Source: an uncultured Oscillospiraceae bacterium (GTDB lineage: Bacteria; Bacillota; Clostridia; Oscillospirales; Oscillospiraceae). From it: 64,000 bases of DNA. Position 1 is the stretch's first letter; each line of letters starts with the position of its first letter. Positions 33,777-43,256 of the stretch are shown piece by piece. A program made the position numbers and the translations under genes. Below the pieces are notes generated by a model. It searched no databases. It was not told the origin of the DNA and was given only the letters and a program-made list of their open reading frames with translations. Where the stretch lies: NCBI GenBank assembly GCA_934622035.1, contig CAKTVG010000004.1, positions 1 to 64,000 on the forward strand. The letters are read 5' to 3'.

Positions 33777-35608
33777 CAAGCAAATTGGAACGCATCCTGC
33801 CGACGGTGCAGAAGCCTGCGCGCTACGTCGGCGGGGAATACCATCAGATCGTGAAGGAACGCGCAGAGGTTGACCTGCGCGTTGCCTTCTGTTTTCCGGA
33901 CACCTATGAAATCGGCATGTCCAATCTTGGCATGCGCATTCTCTATGCGGTGCTCAACCGCATGGAGGGTGTCTGGTGTGAGCGTGTGTTTGCCCCCTGG
34001 GGCGACATGGAGGATGCCATGCGGAAAAACGGCATTCCGCTCTATGCGCTGGAAAGCGGCGACGCGCTGGAATGCTTTGACATGATTGCCTTTACCGTCG
34101 GCTATGAGATGAGCTACACGAACATTCTCAACATGCTGCGGCTGGGCAATATCCCCATGCGCGCCTCTGAGCGCACCGGCCTGGAGCATATGGTATTTGC
34201 CGGCGGCGCCTGCGTCTATAATCCCGAGCCGTTGGCGGATTTTATCGACCTTTTCATCCTCGGTGAGGGCGAGGAGGTCGATCCGGAGGTTGTGGAGCTC
34301 TATCGCCGCGCAAAGCGGGAGCAGTGGGACAAGCAGTCCTTCCTGCTGGAGGTGGCAAAGATCCCCGGCGTATATGTTCCCTCCTTTTATGAGCATACCT
34401 ATCATGACGACGGCACGCTTGCCGCCGCCCGTCCGCTGCACGGCGCGCCGCAGACGGTGACCAAGCGCATCATTCAGAATCTGGACGATGCACTGTATCC
34501 CACGGACATGATCGTACCCAATACGGAGATCGTCCATGACCGCGCGAATCTCGAGGTCATGCGCGGCTGCATCCGCGGCTGCCGCTTCTGCCAGGCGGGC
34601 TTCTGCTACCGCCCGGTGCGGCCGCGCTCGCCGCAGGAGTTGCTGCGCCAGACCATCGGCCTGCTGGAGCACTCCGGCAGCAGCGAGATCACGCTTTCCA
34701 GCCTTTCTACATCGGATTACCGCTGCCTTCCGGAGCTGGCGGACAGCATGCTCGATTACTGCGAGCCGCGGAAGATCAATCTTTCCGTGCCCTCTCTGCG
34801 CGCGGATAATTTCTCCCGTGAGCTGATGCAGCGCCTGCAAAAGGTGCGCAAAAGCGGCCTGACCTTCGCTCCGGAGGCAGGGACACAGCGCCTGCGCGAC
34901 GCAATCAACAAAAACGTCACGGAGGAGGAAATCCTCACCACCTGCGCCAACGCCTTTGAGGGCGGCTGGAATAATGTCAAGCTCTATTTTATGCTCGGCC
35001 TGCCGACGGAGACGGACGAGGACGTCCTCGGGATTGCGGAGCTGGTATATAAGATTTTGAAGACGTGGCGCGAGCACGCCAGCAACAAAAAGCGTGGTGT
35101 GCGCATCCATGTGGCGACGGCCTTCTTTGTGCCCAAGCCCTTTACACCCTTCCAGTGGGAGAAGCAGATCACGCCGGAGGAGTATATGCGCCGTCAGCGC
35201 CTTTTGAAGGAAGCCATGCCCTCAAAGAGCGTGGAGTATAACTGGCATGACGCTGACCTCAGCCGCCTGGAGGCTGTCCTCGCGCGCGGCGACCGCCGCC
35301 TGGGCGCCGTCCTGGAAGAGGCCGTGCGCACGGGTGCGCGGCTGGACGGCTGGGATGAGTACTTTGATTATGAGAACTGGCTGCGCGCCTTTGCTGCCTG
35401 CGGCATCGACCCGGACTTCTATACGACGAGAGGCTACGCCTTAGACGAGGAGCTGCCGTGGCAGACGCTCTCCGACGGCGTCAGCACGGCCTTTTTGAAG
35501 CGCGAGCGCGAAAAGGCCTACCGTTCCGAGACGACGGCGGATTGCCGCACGGCCTGTTCCGGCTGCGGCGCAAACCGCCTGCTGGAAGGAGGGCGCTGCG
35601 ATGCATAG
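33773..35608 (+). CDS. B12-binding-domain-containing radical SAM protein (TIGR03960 type)
   Basis: A 611-residue radical SAM enzyme. Residues 1-240 form a B12-binding-like region (TYEIGMSNLGMRILYAVLNR). The iron-sulfur cluster motif is CIRGCRFCQAGFCYRP near residue 264 (CxxxCxxC), followed by a radical SAM barrel with ITLSSLSTSDYRCL and FAPEAGTQRLRDAINK. The C-terminal end has two close cysteines (TACSGCGANRL). The family is usually paired with a TIGR03936 protein, as here, and is thought to modify a tRNA or ribosomal component; the substrate is unproven. It overlaps that partner by eight bases. Confidence 0.92.
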   Translation: MTSKLERILPTVQKPARYVGGEYHQIVKERAEVDLRVAFCFPDTYEIGMSNLGMRILYAVLNRMEGVWCERVFAPWGDMEDAMRKNGIPLYALESGDALECFDMIAFTVGYEMSYTNILNMLRLGNIPMRASERTGLEHMVFAGGACVYNPEPLADFIDLFILGEGEEVDPEVVELYRRAKREQWDKQSFLLEVAKIPGVYVPSFYEHTYHDDGTLAAARPLHGAPQTVTKRIIQNLDDALYPTDMIVPNTEIVHDRANLEVMRGCIRGCRFCQAGFCYRPVRPRSPQELLRQTIGLLEHSGSSEITLSSLSTSDYRCLPELADSMLDYCEPRKINLSVPSLRADNFSRELMQRLQKVRKSGLTFAPEAGTQRLRDAINKNVTEEEILTTCANAFEGGWNNVKLYFMLGLPTETDEDVLGIAELVYKILKTWREHASNKKRGVRIHVATAFFVPKPFTPFQWEKQITPEEYMRRQRLLKEAMPSKSVEYNWHDADLSRLEAVLARGDRRLGAVLEEAVRTGARLDGWDEYFDYENWLRAFAACGIDPDFYTTRGYALDEELPWQTLSDGVSTAFLKREREKAYRSETTADCRTACSGCGANRLLEGGRCDA

Positions 35609-36248
35609 AGTTCTGTTTGAAAAGACCGGCACGGCTATCTGGATGTCGCATCTGGATCTGATGCGGCTGATGCAGCGGGCCTTTCGCCGCGCGGGTGTCC
35701 TGCTGCACCATTCCCAGGGCTATACGCCCCACGCCTATGTTTCCATGCTGCTGCCGCTGAGCGTCGGCATGGAAAGCCGCTGCGAGATTATGGAATACGA
35801 GCTGGATTCCGAGGAACCGATCACGCCGGACACCCTGAACCAGGTGCTCCCGGCGGGCGTGCATGTGCTGGCGGTCTATGAGAGCAGCCGCAAGGGCAAG
35901 GAGCTGGTCTGGCTGCGCAGCCTTCTGACATTGGAATACGACGACGGCGTACCCGATGGTGCGGCGAAGAAAATTGCCGAACTGCTCGACGGCCCGACAT
36001 TGGTTGTTGAAAAGTTCACCAAGCGCGGCCCGGAGGAGACGGACATCCGCCCGCTGCTGAAATCCTTCGAGATCGTAACCTGTGCCGATCATCTTGCGCT
36101 GGAGTGTGTGGGCAGCGCGCAGAATCCGCCGCTTAATCCCATGCTGCTCGCTGCGGCGATCGAACGCTATCTGCCGGAATGCAAGCCGGACTTCGCCAAA
36201 TGCTGCCGGTTGGAGATGCTGGACGCGCAGGAAGAGCCTTTCCGGTGA
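35601..36248 (+). CDS. TIGR03936 family (DUF2344) radical SAM-associated protein
   Basis: A 215-residue protein with the DUF2344 start RVLFEKTGTAIWMSHLDLMRLMQRAFRRAG and the segment HHSQGYTPHAYVSMLLPLSVGMES. It is the regular partner of the TIGR03960 radical SAM protein, and in some genomes the two are fused. In many Clostridia the pair is followed by ribonuclease G and rplU-rpmA; here it is followed by FemAB genes under their own promoter. No catalytic motif is evident. Confidence 0.9.
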   Translation: MHRVLFEKTGTAIWMSHLDLMRLMQRAFRRAGVLLHHSQGYTPHAYVSMLLPLSVGMESRCEIMEYELDSEEPITPDTLNQVLPAGVHVLAVYESSRKGKELVWLRSLLTLEYDDGVPDGAAKKIAELLDGPTLVVEKFTKRGPEETDIRPLLKSFEIVTCADHLALECVGSAQNPPLNPMLLAAAIERYLPECKPDFAKCCRLEMLDAQEEPFR

Positions 36249-36276
36249 TTTTTTCTTCCGTGCAGGTGAAATATGG

Positions 36277-36305
36277 TTGACCATAATGCCGCCGCGTGAT
36301 ACAAT
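36277..36305 (+). promoter_or_regulatory. Promoter of the FemAB pair
   Basis: TTGACC (36277-36282), 17 bases, TACAAT (36300-36305), 36 bases before the start codon. Confidence 0.75.
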
Positions 36306-36340
36306 TCCCATATGCAACTAAAAATATCGAGGGATTTGCA

Positions 36341-37348
36341 ATGACCGAAATTGTTGATATTACCAATGCGGGCGAGCTGGACGCCTTTGTCGAGCAGCAT
36401 CCCCGCTGCCATTTTATGCAGACATCGCTTTACGGCCGCTTCCGTATCGACCGCATCTGGAACGGCATCGTCTGCCGCGACCGCAGCCGCCGTATTCGCG
36501 GCACAATGGCGCTGCTGCGCTACACGACGCGGCACCTGCACACCTGCATCCTCTATGCACCGCGCGGGCCGATTTTTGACGAGGGCGACCTTGCGACCTT
36601 TCAGGAGCTGATCGCGGCGGCGAGGCAGTTTGCCGAGCAGTGCGGCGCGTATCTACTGCGCATCGACCCGATGATCGAGGCGACGGACGAGGAATTCCTC
36701 CAATGCACGCAGCAGCTCGGCTTCCGCCGCAAGGATGCAATTGACTATTCCATGTGCCAGCCGCGCATGTGCTACGTCTCCGACCTTGCGGGCTACACGC
36801 CGGAGTCCCTTCTGGCGCACTACAGCCGCATGAAGCGCTATGACGTTCGCCGCGCAATCCGCAACGGCGTGACGGTGCGCATGGGCGGCGTGGAGGATGT
36901 GCCGGCCTTTTGCCGCATGATGAACGAAACTGCGGAGAAAAAAGGCTTTTCCGCCCATGATGAGAGCTTCTTCCGCCGCTATCTGACCCAGCTTGGCGAA
37001 GGCGCACAGATGTATCTTGCCGAAAAGGACGGAAATGTGATTGCGGGAACCATCACTATGGAGATGGGAAATCGCATGTGGCACATGTACGGCTGCTCCG
37101 ACCGGAACTATCACGCCGATTGCCCGAACGAGCTGCTGCAATATGAGATGCAGTGCCACGCCATCGAAAATGGCCGCCGCTGGTTTGACTTCCGCGGTGT
37201 GGAGGGCTACCCGGTGGAGGAGAATCCGAAGTATGGCCTGCACAAATATAAGCAGGGCTTCGGCGCACAGTTCCACGCCTACGCGGGAGAATTTGATCTG
37301 CCGATCCGCCCGATGCTGGAGCGTCTCATGCGGCTGCTGAACCGCTGA
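36341..37348 (+). CDS. FemAB-family peptidoglycan bridge aminoacyltransferase, first copy
   Basis: A 335-residue double-GNAT-fold protein of the FemABX group, which adds amino acids from aminoacyl-tRNA to the lipid II side chain. The N-terminal block has HFMQTSLYGRF and ILYAPRGPIFD. The C-terminal block has WHMYGCSDRNYHADCPNELLQYE, then RRWFDFRGVEG and NPKYGLHKYKQGFG, the FemAB fingerprint. ATG 36341 follows GAGGG. It shares a promoter with a close paralogue 13 bases downstream. A tandem pair usually means that each enzyme adds a different residue of the bridge. Confidence 0.92.
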   Translation: MTEIVDITNAGELDAFVEQHPRCHFMQTSLYGRFRIDRIWNGIVCRDRSRRIRGTMALLRYTTRHLHTCILYAPRGPIFDEGDLATFQELIAAARQFAEQCGAYLLRIDPMIEATDEEFLQCTQQLGFRRKDAIDYSMCQPRMCYVSDLAGYTPESLLAHYSRMKRYDVRRAIRNGVTVRMGGVEDVPAFCRMMNETAEKKGFSAHDESFFRRYLTQLGEGAQMYLAEKDGNVIAGTITMEMGNRMWHMYGCSDRNYHADCPNELLQYEMQCHAIENGRRWFDFRGVEGYPVEENPKYGLHKYKQGFGAQFHAYAGEFDLPIRPMLERLMRLLNR

Positions 37349-37361
37349 AAAGGAGAGAACT

Positions 37362-38378
37362 ATGGTTGAATTTGTCGATCTGAACCACGCGCAGGAGCTG
37401 GATGCCTTTGTCACAGCACACGAGTGGTGCCACTATATGCAGACCTCCCTCTGGGGACGCGTCAAAAAGGACTGGGGCTGGCACGGTATTATCTGCCGCG
37501 ACGAGAAGGGCAATATCCGCGGCTCACTGGCCTTTTTGCAGCATAACATTCATCATACGGATACCTGCATGCTCTATGCACCGCGCGGTCCGATCTTCGA
37601 TCACGAGGATTTTGCGGTATTCGAGGAGCTGATTGCCGCAGCGAGAGAGCTTGCAAAAAAGCAGAAGGCCTATCTCATCCGCATTGACCCGATGTTTGAG
37701 GAGGGGAGCCAGGCCTTCCTCGACGAGACGGCAAGACTGGGCTTCTCCTGCAACGCCGCCTCGGACTATTCGCTCTTCCAGCCGCGCATGACCTATGTGA
37801 CCGATTTGGACGGTCTGACCGCAGAGACGCTGGAGACGATCTACCACCGCACGCGCCGTTACCATATCCATTTGGCGGAGCGCAAGGGGACGACTGTTCG
37901 CCTCGGCGGCGTGGACGACCTGCCGGAATTCAGCCGTATGATGGCGCAGACCGGCGAGAAAAACGGCTTTACGCCGCGCAGCACGCAGTATTTTGCCGAT
38001 TTCCTCACAGGGCTGGGCGATGCCGCGAAGCTCTGGATCGCAGAGCAGGAGGGCAAACCCATCGGCGCGGCAATTTCCGCTGAGCTGGGCAGCCGCATGT
38101 GGTACATGTATGGCTGCTCCGACCGGGAATATCCAAACGAGCGGCAAAATGAGCTGATCCAATATAAAATGCAGCTGCACGCAATTGAGACAGGCCGCCG
38201 CTGGTTTGATTTTCGCGGCGTGGAGGGCTATCCTGTCGAGGAGAACCCGAAGTATGGTCTGCACCGCTACAAGCAGGGCTTCGGCGCGCAGTTCCATGCC
38301 TACGTCGGTCAGCTGGACCTCATTACCCGCCCCGTGATGGCAAAGCTGGTCAATACCATGATACATTTGAAGAAATAA
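37362..38378 (+). CDS. FemAB-family peptidoglycan bridge aminoacyltransferase, second copy
   Basis: A 338-residue paralogue of the gene before it, with the same fingerprints: HYMQTSLWGRVKK, MLYAPRGPIFDH, WYMYGCSDREYPNERQNELIQY, RRWFDFRGVEG and KYKQGFG near the end. The two proteins are strikingly alike in the C-terminal third and diverge more in the middle, which is where substrate choice would differ. AAGGAGAG precedes ATG 37362. A G+C-rich hairpin follows. Confidence 0.92.
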   Translation: MVEFVDLNHAQELDAFVTAHEWCHYMQTSLWGRVKKDWGWHGIICRDEKGNIRGSLAFLQHNIHHTDTCMLYAPRGPIFDHEDFAVFEELIAAARELAKKQKAYLIRIDPMFEEGSQAFLDETARLGFSCNAASDYSLFQPRMTYVTDLDGLTAETLETIYHRTRRYHIHLAERKGTTVRLGGVDDLPEFSRMMAQTGEKNGFTPRSTQYFADFLTGLGDAAKLWIAEQEGKPIGAAISAELGSRMWYMYGCSDREYPNERQNELIQYKMQLHAIETGRRWFDFRGVEGYPVEENPKYGLHRYKQGFGAQFHAYVGQLDLITRPVMAKLVNTMIHLKK

Positions 38379-38383
38379 AAGGA

Positions 38384-38414
38384 GCACGCGGCCGCTTTTC
38401 TAAGTGGCCGCGTG
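38384..38414 (+). terminator. Hairpin terminator after the FemAB pair
   Basis: GCACGCGGCC (38384-38393) pairs with GGCCGCGTGC (38405-38414). The T-run after it is weak, so it may terminate poorly or stabilise the 3' end. From 38415 to 38576 there is no gene. Confidence 0.6.
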
Positions 38415-38504
38415 CCTATCTCAGCGTATCAAAAACATTCCGGCACGGCTGCATTTATCGCAGAAGCATTAGATTAACTTATGATAAACATATTGATTTC
38501 ATGC

Positions 38505-38533
38505 TTTTCTAAACCCTTGAAAACGGTTATAAT
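38505..38533 (+). promoter_or_regulatory. Probable promoter of purA
   Basis: Perfect TATAAT at 38528-38533, 43 bases before the start codon, with only a weak -35 (TTTTCT at 38505-38510). Confidence 0.4.
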
Positions 38534-38576
38534 AGCGCGGTTGAGATTTTTTGAATGGAATCGGAGGATTTTGAAC

Positions 38577-39851
38577 ATGTCGAATTGTGCTATCGTGGGA
38601 ATCAACTGGGGCGATGAGGGAAAGGGCCGCATGGTCGACTACCTGACCCACAAGTTTGACGTCGTCGTGCGCTATCAGGGCGGCGGAAACGCCGGTCACA
38701 CGGTCATCAACGAAAAAGGAAAATTTGCGCTGCATCTGCTGCCTTCCGGCATTTTTCGCAGCGGCGTTCTGAATATTCTGGGCAACGGCGTTGCGCTGGA
38801 CTGCGAGAATCTGTTCCACGAGATGGAAAACGTCCGCGCGGCGGGTGTGGAGATTTCTCCGGAAAATCTGAAGATCAGCGAGCGAGCCTCTCTGCTGCTG
38901 CCGTGGCATCGTGAGCTGGACGCGCTGGAGGAGGCACGCCTGAAGGATAAGAAATACGGCTCGACCAAGCAGGGCATCGCCCCCTTCTATGGTGACAAGT
39001 ATCAGAAGAAGACCATTCAGGCCGGTGAGTTGCTCTATCCGGAGCATCTGAAGGAACATCTTGCAGACCTGCTGGAATGGAAAAACCTGACGCTGACCAG
39101 GGTCTACGGCGCGAAGGCGTACACGCTTGACGAGCTGATGGATTGGGTGCACACCTATGCCGAGGCGATCAAGCCCTATATTGCCAACACGACGAAGCTC
39201 CTGCGTGAGGCACAGGCGGCGGGGAAGTCCATCCTCTTTGAGGCGCAGCTCGGCGCGCTGCGCGATCTGGACTACGGCATTTACCCCTACACCACCTCTT
39301 CCAACGCGATTGCAGCCTTTGCGCCGGTCGGCTCCGGCCTGCCCACGGCGAAGCTTGACGAGGTCGTCGGCGTTGTGAAGGCGTATTCTACCTGCGTCGG
39401 CGAGGGCCCCTTCGTCTGCGAGCTGTTCGGCGAGGAGGCTGACGGCCTGCGCGATGCCGGTGACGAGTACGGCGCAACGACCCACCGCCCGCGCCGTGTC
39501 GGCCCCATCGATCTGGTCGCTACGCGCTACGGCGTTGAGGTGCAGGGCGCGACGAGCATTGCGCTGACCAAGCTGGACATCCTGAGCTATCTGGATAAGA
39601 TTCCCGTCTGCGCCCGCTACGAGATCAACGGCGCTGAAACGGATGAGTTCCCCTTCCCGGCACTTTTAAAGGATGCGAAGCCCGTGATGGAATACATGGA
39701 CGGCTGGAAGTGCGACATCTCCGGCGCACGCACCTGGGAAGAACTGCCCGAGGCGGCGCGCCGCTATGTGGAATACGTCGAGCAGTCGATCGGCTGCCAC
39801 ATCGGCTATGTCTCCGTCGGCGCGGAGCGCGAAAGCCTGATCCTTCGCTGA
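38577..39851 (+). CDS. purA: Adenylosuccinate synthetase
   Basis: A 424-residue enzyme that joins IMP and aspartate with GTP, the first committed step from IMP to AMP. It has GINWGDEGKGRMVDYL (GTP loop), GGGNAGHTVI, GIAPFYGDKY and GATSIALTKLD. ATG 38577 follows GGAGG at 38563-38567; a longer frame upstream has no family match. The next step enzyme, purB, follows 70 bases later with a hairpin between them. Confidence 0.96.
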   Translation: MSNCAIVGINWGDEGKGRMVDYLTHKFDVVVRYQGGGNAGHTVINEKGKFALHLLPSGIFRSGVLNILGNGVALDCENLFHEMENVRAAGVEISPENLKISERASLLLPWHRELDALEEARLKDKKYGSTKQGIAPFYGDKYQKKTIQAGELLYPEHLKEHLADLLEWKNLTLTRVYGAKAYTLDELMDWVHTYAEAIKPYIANTTKLLREAQAAGKSILFEAQLGALRDLDYGIYPYTTSSNAIAAFAPVGSGLPTAKLDEVVGVVKAYSTCVGEGPFVCELFGEEADGLRDAGDEYGATTHRPRRVGPIDLVATRYGVEVQGATSIALTKLDILSYLDKIPVCARYEINGAETDEFPFPALLKDAKPVMEYMDGWKCDISGARTWEELPEAARRYVEYVEQSIGCHIGYVSVGAERESLILR

Positions 39852-39858
39852 TGAGAGA

Positions 39859-39884
39859 GGAACGGCAGCCTTGCCGTTCCTTTT
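39859..39884 (+). terminator. Terminator between purA and purB
   Basis: GGAACGGCA (39859-39867) pairs with TGCCGTTCC (39872-39880), then TTTT. It would end or attenuate purA transcripts before purB. Confidence 0.75.
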
Positions 39885-39921
39885 CGCATGTGATAGAATA
39901 AAAGGAGAAGGAGTGAAGCGA

Positions 39922-41340
39922 ATGAGCAAGGATAGATTTGAATCGCCGTTGGCATCCCGCTATGCCTCGGAATATATGCTGCACCTGTTTTCACCGGACG
40001 TGCGCTTTCAGACCTGGCGGCGGCTCTGGACGGAGCTTGCCCGCGCAGAGCACGAGCTTGGCCTGCCCATCACGCAGGCACAGGTAGACGAGCTGGAGGC
40101 GCATATTGAGGACATCGATTATGAAATTGCCGCCCAGCGTGAAAGGGAGGTGCGCCATGACGTTATGGCGCATGTCTATGCCTATGGAAAGGCGGCGCCC
40201 GGCGCGGCGGGAATCATCCATCTCGGTGCGACGAGCTGTTATGTTACGGACAATGCCGACCTCGTGATCTACCGCGACGGCCTGCGCTGGCTGCGGACGC
40301 AGCTATTGAAGGTGCTTTCCAATCTCTCTGCGTTTGCCGAGCGCTATGCCGCAACGCCGACCCTCGGCTATACCCACTATCAGCCGGCGCAGCCCGTTAC
40401 CGTCGGGAAACGCGCGACGCTCTGGATGCAGGATTTCCTCTCTGACCTTGAGGAGCTGGACTTTGTGATGGATTCCATGCGCTTTCTCGGCTGCCGCGGC
40501 ACGACGGGCACGGAGGCGAGCTTCCTGGACCTCTTTGAGGGCGACGGAGAGAAAATCGACGAGATGAACCGCCGAATTGCTGCAAAATTCGGCTTTGACA
40601 AGTGCTTTTCCGTCTGTGGGCAGACCTATCCCCGGAAGACGGACAGCCGCGTCCTCAACTGCCTCGGCTCCATTGCGCAGAGCGCGTACCGCATGGCGCA
40701 GGACATCCGCCTGCTTCAGCACGACCGGCAGATTGAAGAACCGTTTGAGGACAGCCAGATCGGCTCGTCCGCGATGGCATATAAACGCAACCCCATGCGC
40801 TGTGAGCGCATCTGCTCACTGAGTCGTTATCTGATGGCCGATGCGGCGAATGCACCCATGACGGCTTCGGCTCAGTGGCTGGAGCGCACGCTGGACGATT
40901 CCGCGAACCGCCGCATTTCGCTTCCGGAGGGCTTCCTCTGCGCCGATGCTGTGCTGCGATTGGTGCAGAACGTCACAAACGGCCTGCGCGTCAATGAGAA
41001 GATTGTCGACCGCACCATTCGCGAATACCTGCCCTTCCTTGCGACGGAGAATCTTCTCATGGAGGCGGTCAAGCGTGGCGGCGACCGGCAGGAGCTGCAC
41101 GAGCGAATCCGCCGGCATTCCATGGCGGCAACCGCACGGATGAGGGAGGGCGAGCCCTGCGACCTGCTTGACCGTCTGGCGGCGGATCCCGCCTTCGGCA
41201 TGACTCGTGCAGAGCTGGACGCAGTGATGGAGCCCGCGCTCTACACCGGCCGCTGCGCTGAGCAGGTGGAGCGGCTTCTCGCGCAGTGCGCACCGCTGCT
41301 CCGGGATGCCGGAACGGCCGATGGGGGAATTGTACTTTAA
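39922..41340 (+). CDS. purB: Adenylosuccinate lyase
   Basis: A 472-residue fumarase/aspartase-superfamily lyase acting at two steps of purine synthesis (SAICAR to AICAR, and adenylosuccinate to AMP). The superfamily signature is SSAMAYKRNPMRCE; the usual PYKRNP proline is alanine here, which is a common variant. GATSCYVTDNADL and YTHYQPAQPVT supply the catalytic histidine region. The longer form (over 470 residues) resembles eukaryotic-type PurB. ATG 39922 follows GGAGAAGGAG. A hairpin terminator follows. Confidence 0.94.
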   Translation: MSKDRFESPLASRYASEYMLHLFSPDVRFQTWRRLWTELARAEHELGLPITQAQVDELEAHIEDIDYEIAAQREREVRHDVMAHVYAYGKAAPGAAGIIHLGATSCYVTDNADLVIYRDGLRWLRTQLLKVLSNLSAFAERYAATPTLGYTHYQPAQPVTVGKRATLWMQDFLSDLEELDFVMDSMRFLGCRGTTGTEASFLDLFEGDGEKIDEMNRRIAAKFGFDKCFSVCGQTYPRKTDSRVLNCLGSIAQSAYRMAQDIRLLQHDRQIEEPFEDSQIGSSAMAYKRNPMRCERICSLSRYLMADAANAPMTASAQWLERTLDDSANRRISLPEGFLCADAVLRLVQNVTNGLRVNEKIVDRTIREYLPFLATENLLMEAVKRGGDRQELHERIRRHSMAATARMREGEPCDLLDRLAADPAFGMTRAELDAVMEPALYTGRCAEQVERLLAQCAPLLRDAGTADGGIVL

Positions 41341-41352
41341 TATTATCCCGGC

Positions 41353-41394
41353 AAGCCGCCCGGTGCGCAAAAAAGCGTACCGGGCGGCTTCTTA
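41353..41394 (+). terminator. Terminator after purB
   Basis: AAGCCGCCCGGT (41353-41364) pairs with ACCGGGCGGCTT (41379-41390), followed by CTT. A short T-run makes it moderate. Confidence 0.65.
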
Positions 41395-41485
41395 CAGAAA
41401 GCAAATGACAAAAAAAGAAAAAAGTTCGTGCAAATCTCCCTTTGACGTGGTATACTAAATTAGATACGAAGCAAAGAGGGATCCC

Positions 41486-42292
41486 ATGGAAGAACCGAGC
41501 TATCATCTTTCGGGTGTTGTGAAGACGCGGGACGAGCTGCCCGCCGACTTTGACGGCCCGCTGGATGTCATTCTGCTCCTGCTGAGCAAGAATAAAATTG
41601 AAATACAGGACGTCAGCATTACCTCCATTCTGGAGCAGTATCTGGCTTATCTTGAGGAGAGAAAGCGGCTGGATATGGAAATCGCCAGCGAGTTTATTGC
41701 GATGGCCTCCTATCTGATGCTGATCAAGACCAAAATGCTCCTGTCTGCGACGGAACGCGAAGAGGCTATGAGCGAGATGGAGCTGCTGATCCGCTCTCTG
41801 GAGGAGCGCCAACGCGCCGAGGCGTACGAGCAGATTCGCACGGCGGTCGCCTTTCTCGAGCCGCGCAACGACATCGGCAGAAGCATTTTTACCAAGCAGC
41901 CGGAGCCGCTGCGTCAGGAAGCGGGCTACCGCTACCGTCATGAGAAAGAGGATCTGCTGCGCGCCTTTTCTGCCATGGCCGAGCGCAGCGAGCGCAAGCT
42001 GCCGCCGCCGGTTTCGAATTTTACCGGCATTGTCGGCGCAGAGCCGTATCCCGTAACAAAAAAGGCGGCGCAGGTGCTGAAAAAGCTTCTGATGCGCGGC
42101 GTGGAGAAATTTCGCAACCTATTTCGCGGCAGCCGCTCCCGCAGCGAGATCGTCGCGACCTTCCTCGCCGTGCTGGAGCTTTGCCGTGTGCACAGCGTCA
42201 CGGTCGAGGACGGCGATGACGACGTAAACGTCCGCTTCTGCAAGCTGCCGGATGAGAAAGTTGAGAATTTAGATGGAACAATCGGAACTTGA
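41486..42292 (+). CDS. scpA: Segregation and condensation protein A
   Basis: A 268-residue kleisin that bridges the two heads of SMC. The N-terminal helical domain has FDGPLDVILLLLSKNKIEIQDV and the block ASEFIAMASYLMLIKTKMLL. A charged middle leads to the C-terminal winged-helix part (RSEIVATFLAVLELCRVHSV), which binds the SMC cap. TATACT at 41451-41456 may be the -10 box of its promoter. It overlaps scpB by 20 bases. The SMC partner is at 13.8 kb. Confidence 0.95.
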   Translation: MEEPSYHLSGVVKTRDELPADFDGPLDVILLLLSKNKIEIQDVSITSILEQYLAYLEERKRLDMEIASEFIAMASYLMLIKTKMLLSATEREEAMSEMELLIRSLEERQRAEAYEQIRTAVAFLEPRNDIGRSIFTKQPEPLRQEAGYRYRHEKEDLLRAFSAMAERSERKLPPPVSNFTGIVGAEPYPVTKKAAQVLKKLLMRGVEKFRNLFRGSRSRSEIVATFLAVLELCRVHSVTVEDGDDDVNVRFCKLPDEKVENLDGTIGT

Positions 42293-42845
42293 ACGGGTGC
42301 TGGAGGCAATCCTGTTCGCCGCAGGAGAACCGGTGGAGACCGAGCGCCTTTGCAAGTCGCTGGAGTGTGACGCGGATGAAATCGATGCCGCAGCGCACGC
42401 GCTGATGGACCGGCTCTCCTTTGACCGGCGCGGCGTGCGCGTAGTGCACCTCGGCGATGCCTACCAGATGTGCTCCTCCGGCGAAATGGCGGAGTATATT
42501 ACCAGAACGCTGGAGACGAGAAAGCCGCCGAAGCTCTCTGCCTCGCAGCTGGAAACGCTGACGGTCATTGCCTACTATCAGCCTGCAACCAAGGCCTACG
42601 TCGAGCAGATTCGCGGAGTGGACAGCTCCTATTCCGTCTCCGCCCTGCTGAACAAGCAGCTGATTGAGGAGTGCGGCCGCCTGAATGTCCCCGGCCGCCC
42701 GATCCTCTACCGGACGACGCCGGATTTCCTCAGGACGTTTGGCCTGGAGAGCCTGGATGAGCTGCCGGAAATTGAAAAAATGCAGTTTTCCAAACGAGAA
42801 ATGACACAAAAGGAAGGTACGGAACATGAGCCAGAACATCAATGA
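42273..42845 (+). CDS. scpB: Segregation and condensation protein B
   Basis: A 190-residue protein with two winged-helix domains that binds ScpA as a dimer. Family segments are EAILFAAGEPV, VRVVHLGDAYQMCSS, LSASQLETLTVIAYYQPATKAYVEQIRGVDSSY and GRPILYRTTPDFLRTFGL. It overlaps scpA by 20 bases and gerW by 20 bases, so translation of the three is probably coupled. Confidence 0.95.
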   Translation: MEQSELERVLEAILFAAGEPVETERLCKSLECDADEIDAAAHALMDRLSFDRRGVRVVHLGDAYQMCSSGEMAEYITRTLETRKPPKLSASQLETLTVIAYYQPATKAYVEQIRGVDSSYSVSALLNKQLIEECGRLNVPGRPILYRTTPDFLRTFGLESLDELPEIEKMQFSKREMTQKEGTEHEPEHQ

Positions 42846-43209
42846 ACTCTTGGGCGCTTCCATGTCCAAGGTGCGCGAAATGGTCGATGCCAACACGGTC
42901 GTCGGCACGCCGATTTCGGTGGGAGAGGGCACAACCCTGATTCCGATTTCCAAAATCTCCTTCGGACTCGCCTCCGGAGGCTCCGACATTCCGAACAAAA
43001 CGGCGCCCGCCTTTGGCGGCGGCGCAGGCTGCGGCGTGAAGATCATCCCGGTGGCGATGCTGGTGCTTCAGGGCGAGCGCGTGCGCATGCTCCCGATTGC
43101 CGAGCCTGCAAACAACGCCGCTGAGCGTATGGTCGAGCAGTTCCCCGGAATTGTCGATAAAATTTCAGATCTGGTCCAGAACCGAAAGTCGGACGTTTCC
43201 GATATTTAG
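42826..43209 (+). CDS. gerW: GerW/YtfJ family sporulation protein
   Basis: A 127-residue protein. It has the family pattern VVGTPISVGEGTTLIPISKISFGL followed by a glycine-rich AFGGGAGCGV segment and a C-terminal helix. In Bacillus the relative YtfJ/GerW is needed for spore germination. It lies directly after scpB, which fits the scpA-scpB-ytfJ order of many Clostridia. ATG 42826 is supported by GGAAGG before it. Confidence 0.88.
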   Translation: MSQNINELLGASMSKVREMVDANTVVGTPISVGEGTTLIPISKISFGLASGGSDIPNKTAPAFGGGAGCGVKIIPVAMLVLQGERVRMLPIAEPANNAAERMVEQFPGIVDKISDLVQNRKSDVSDI

Positions 43210-43256
43210 TCGCATATTTTGCAGCCCGGTACAAATACTGTGCAGGGTGATGCTTG

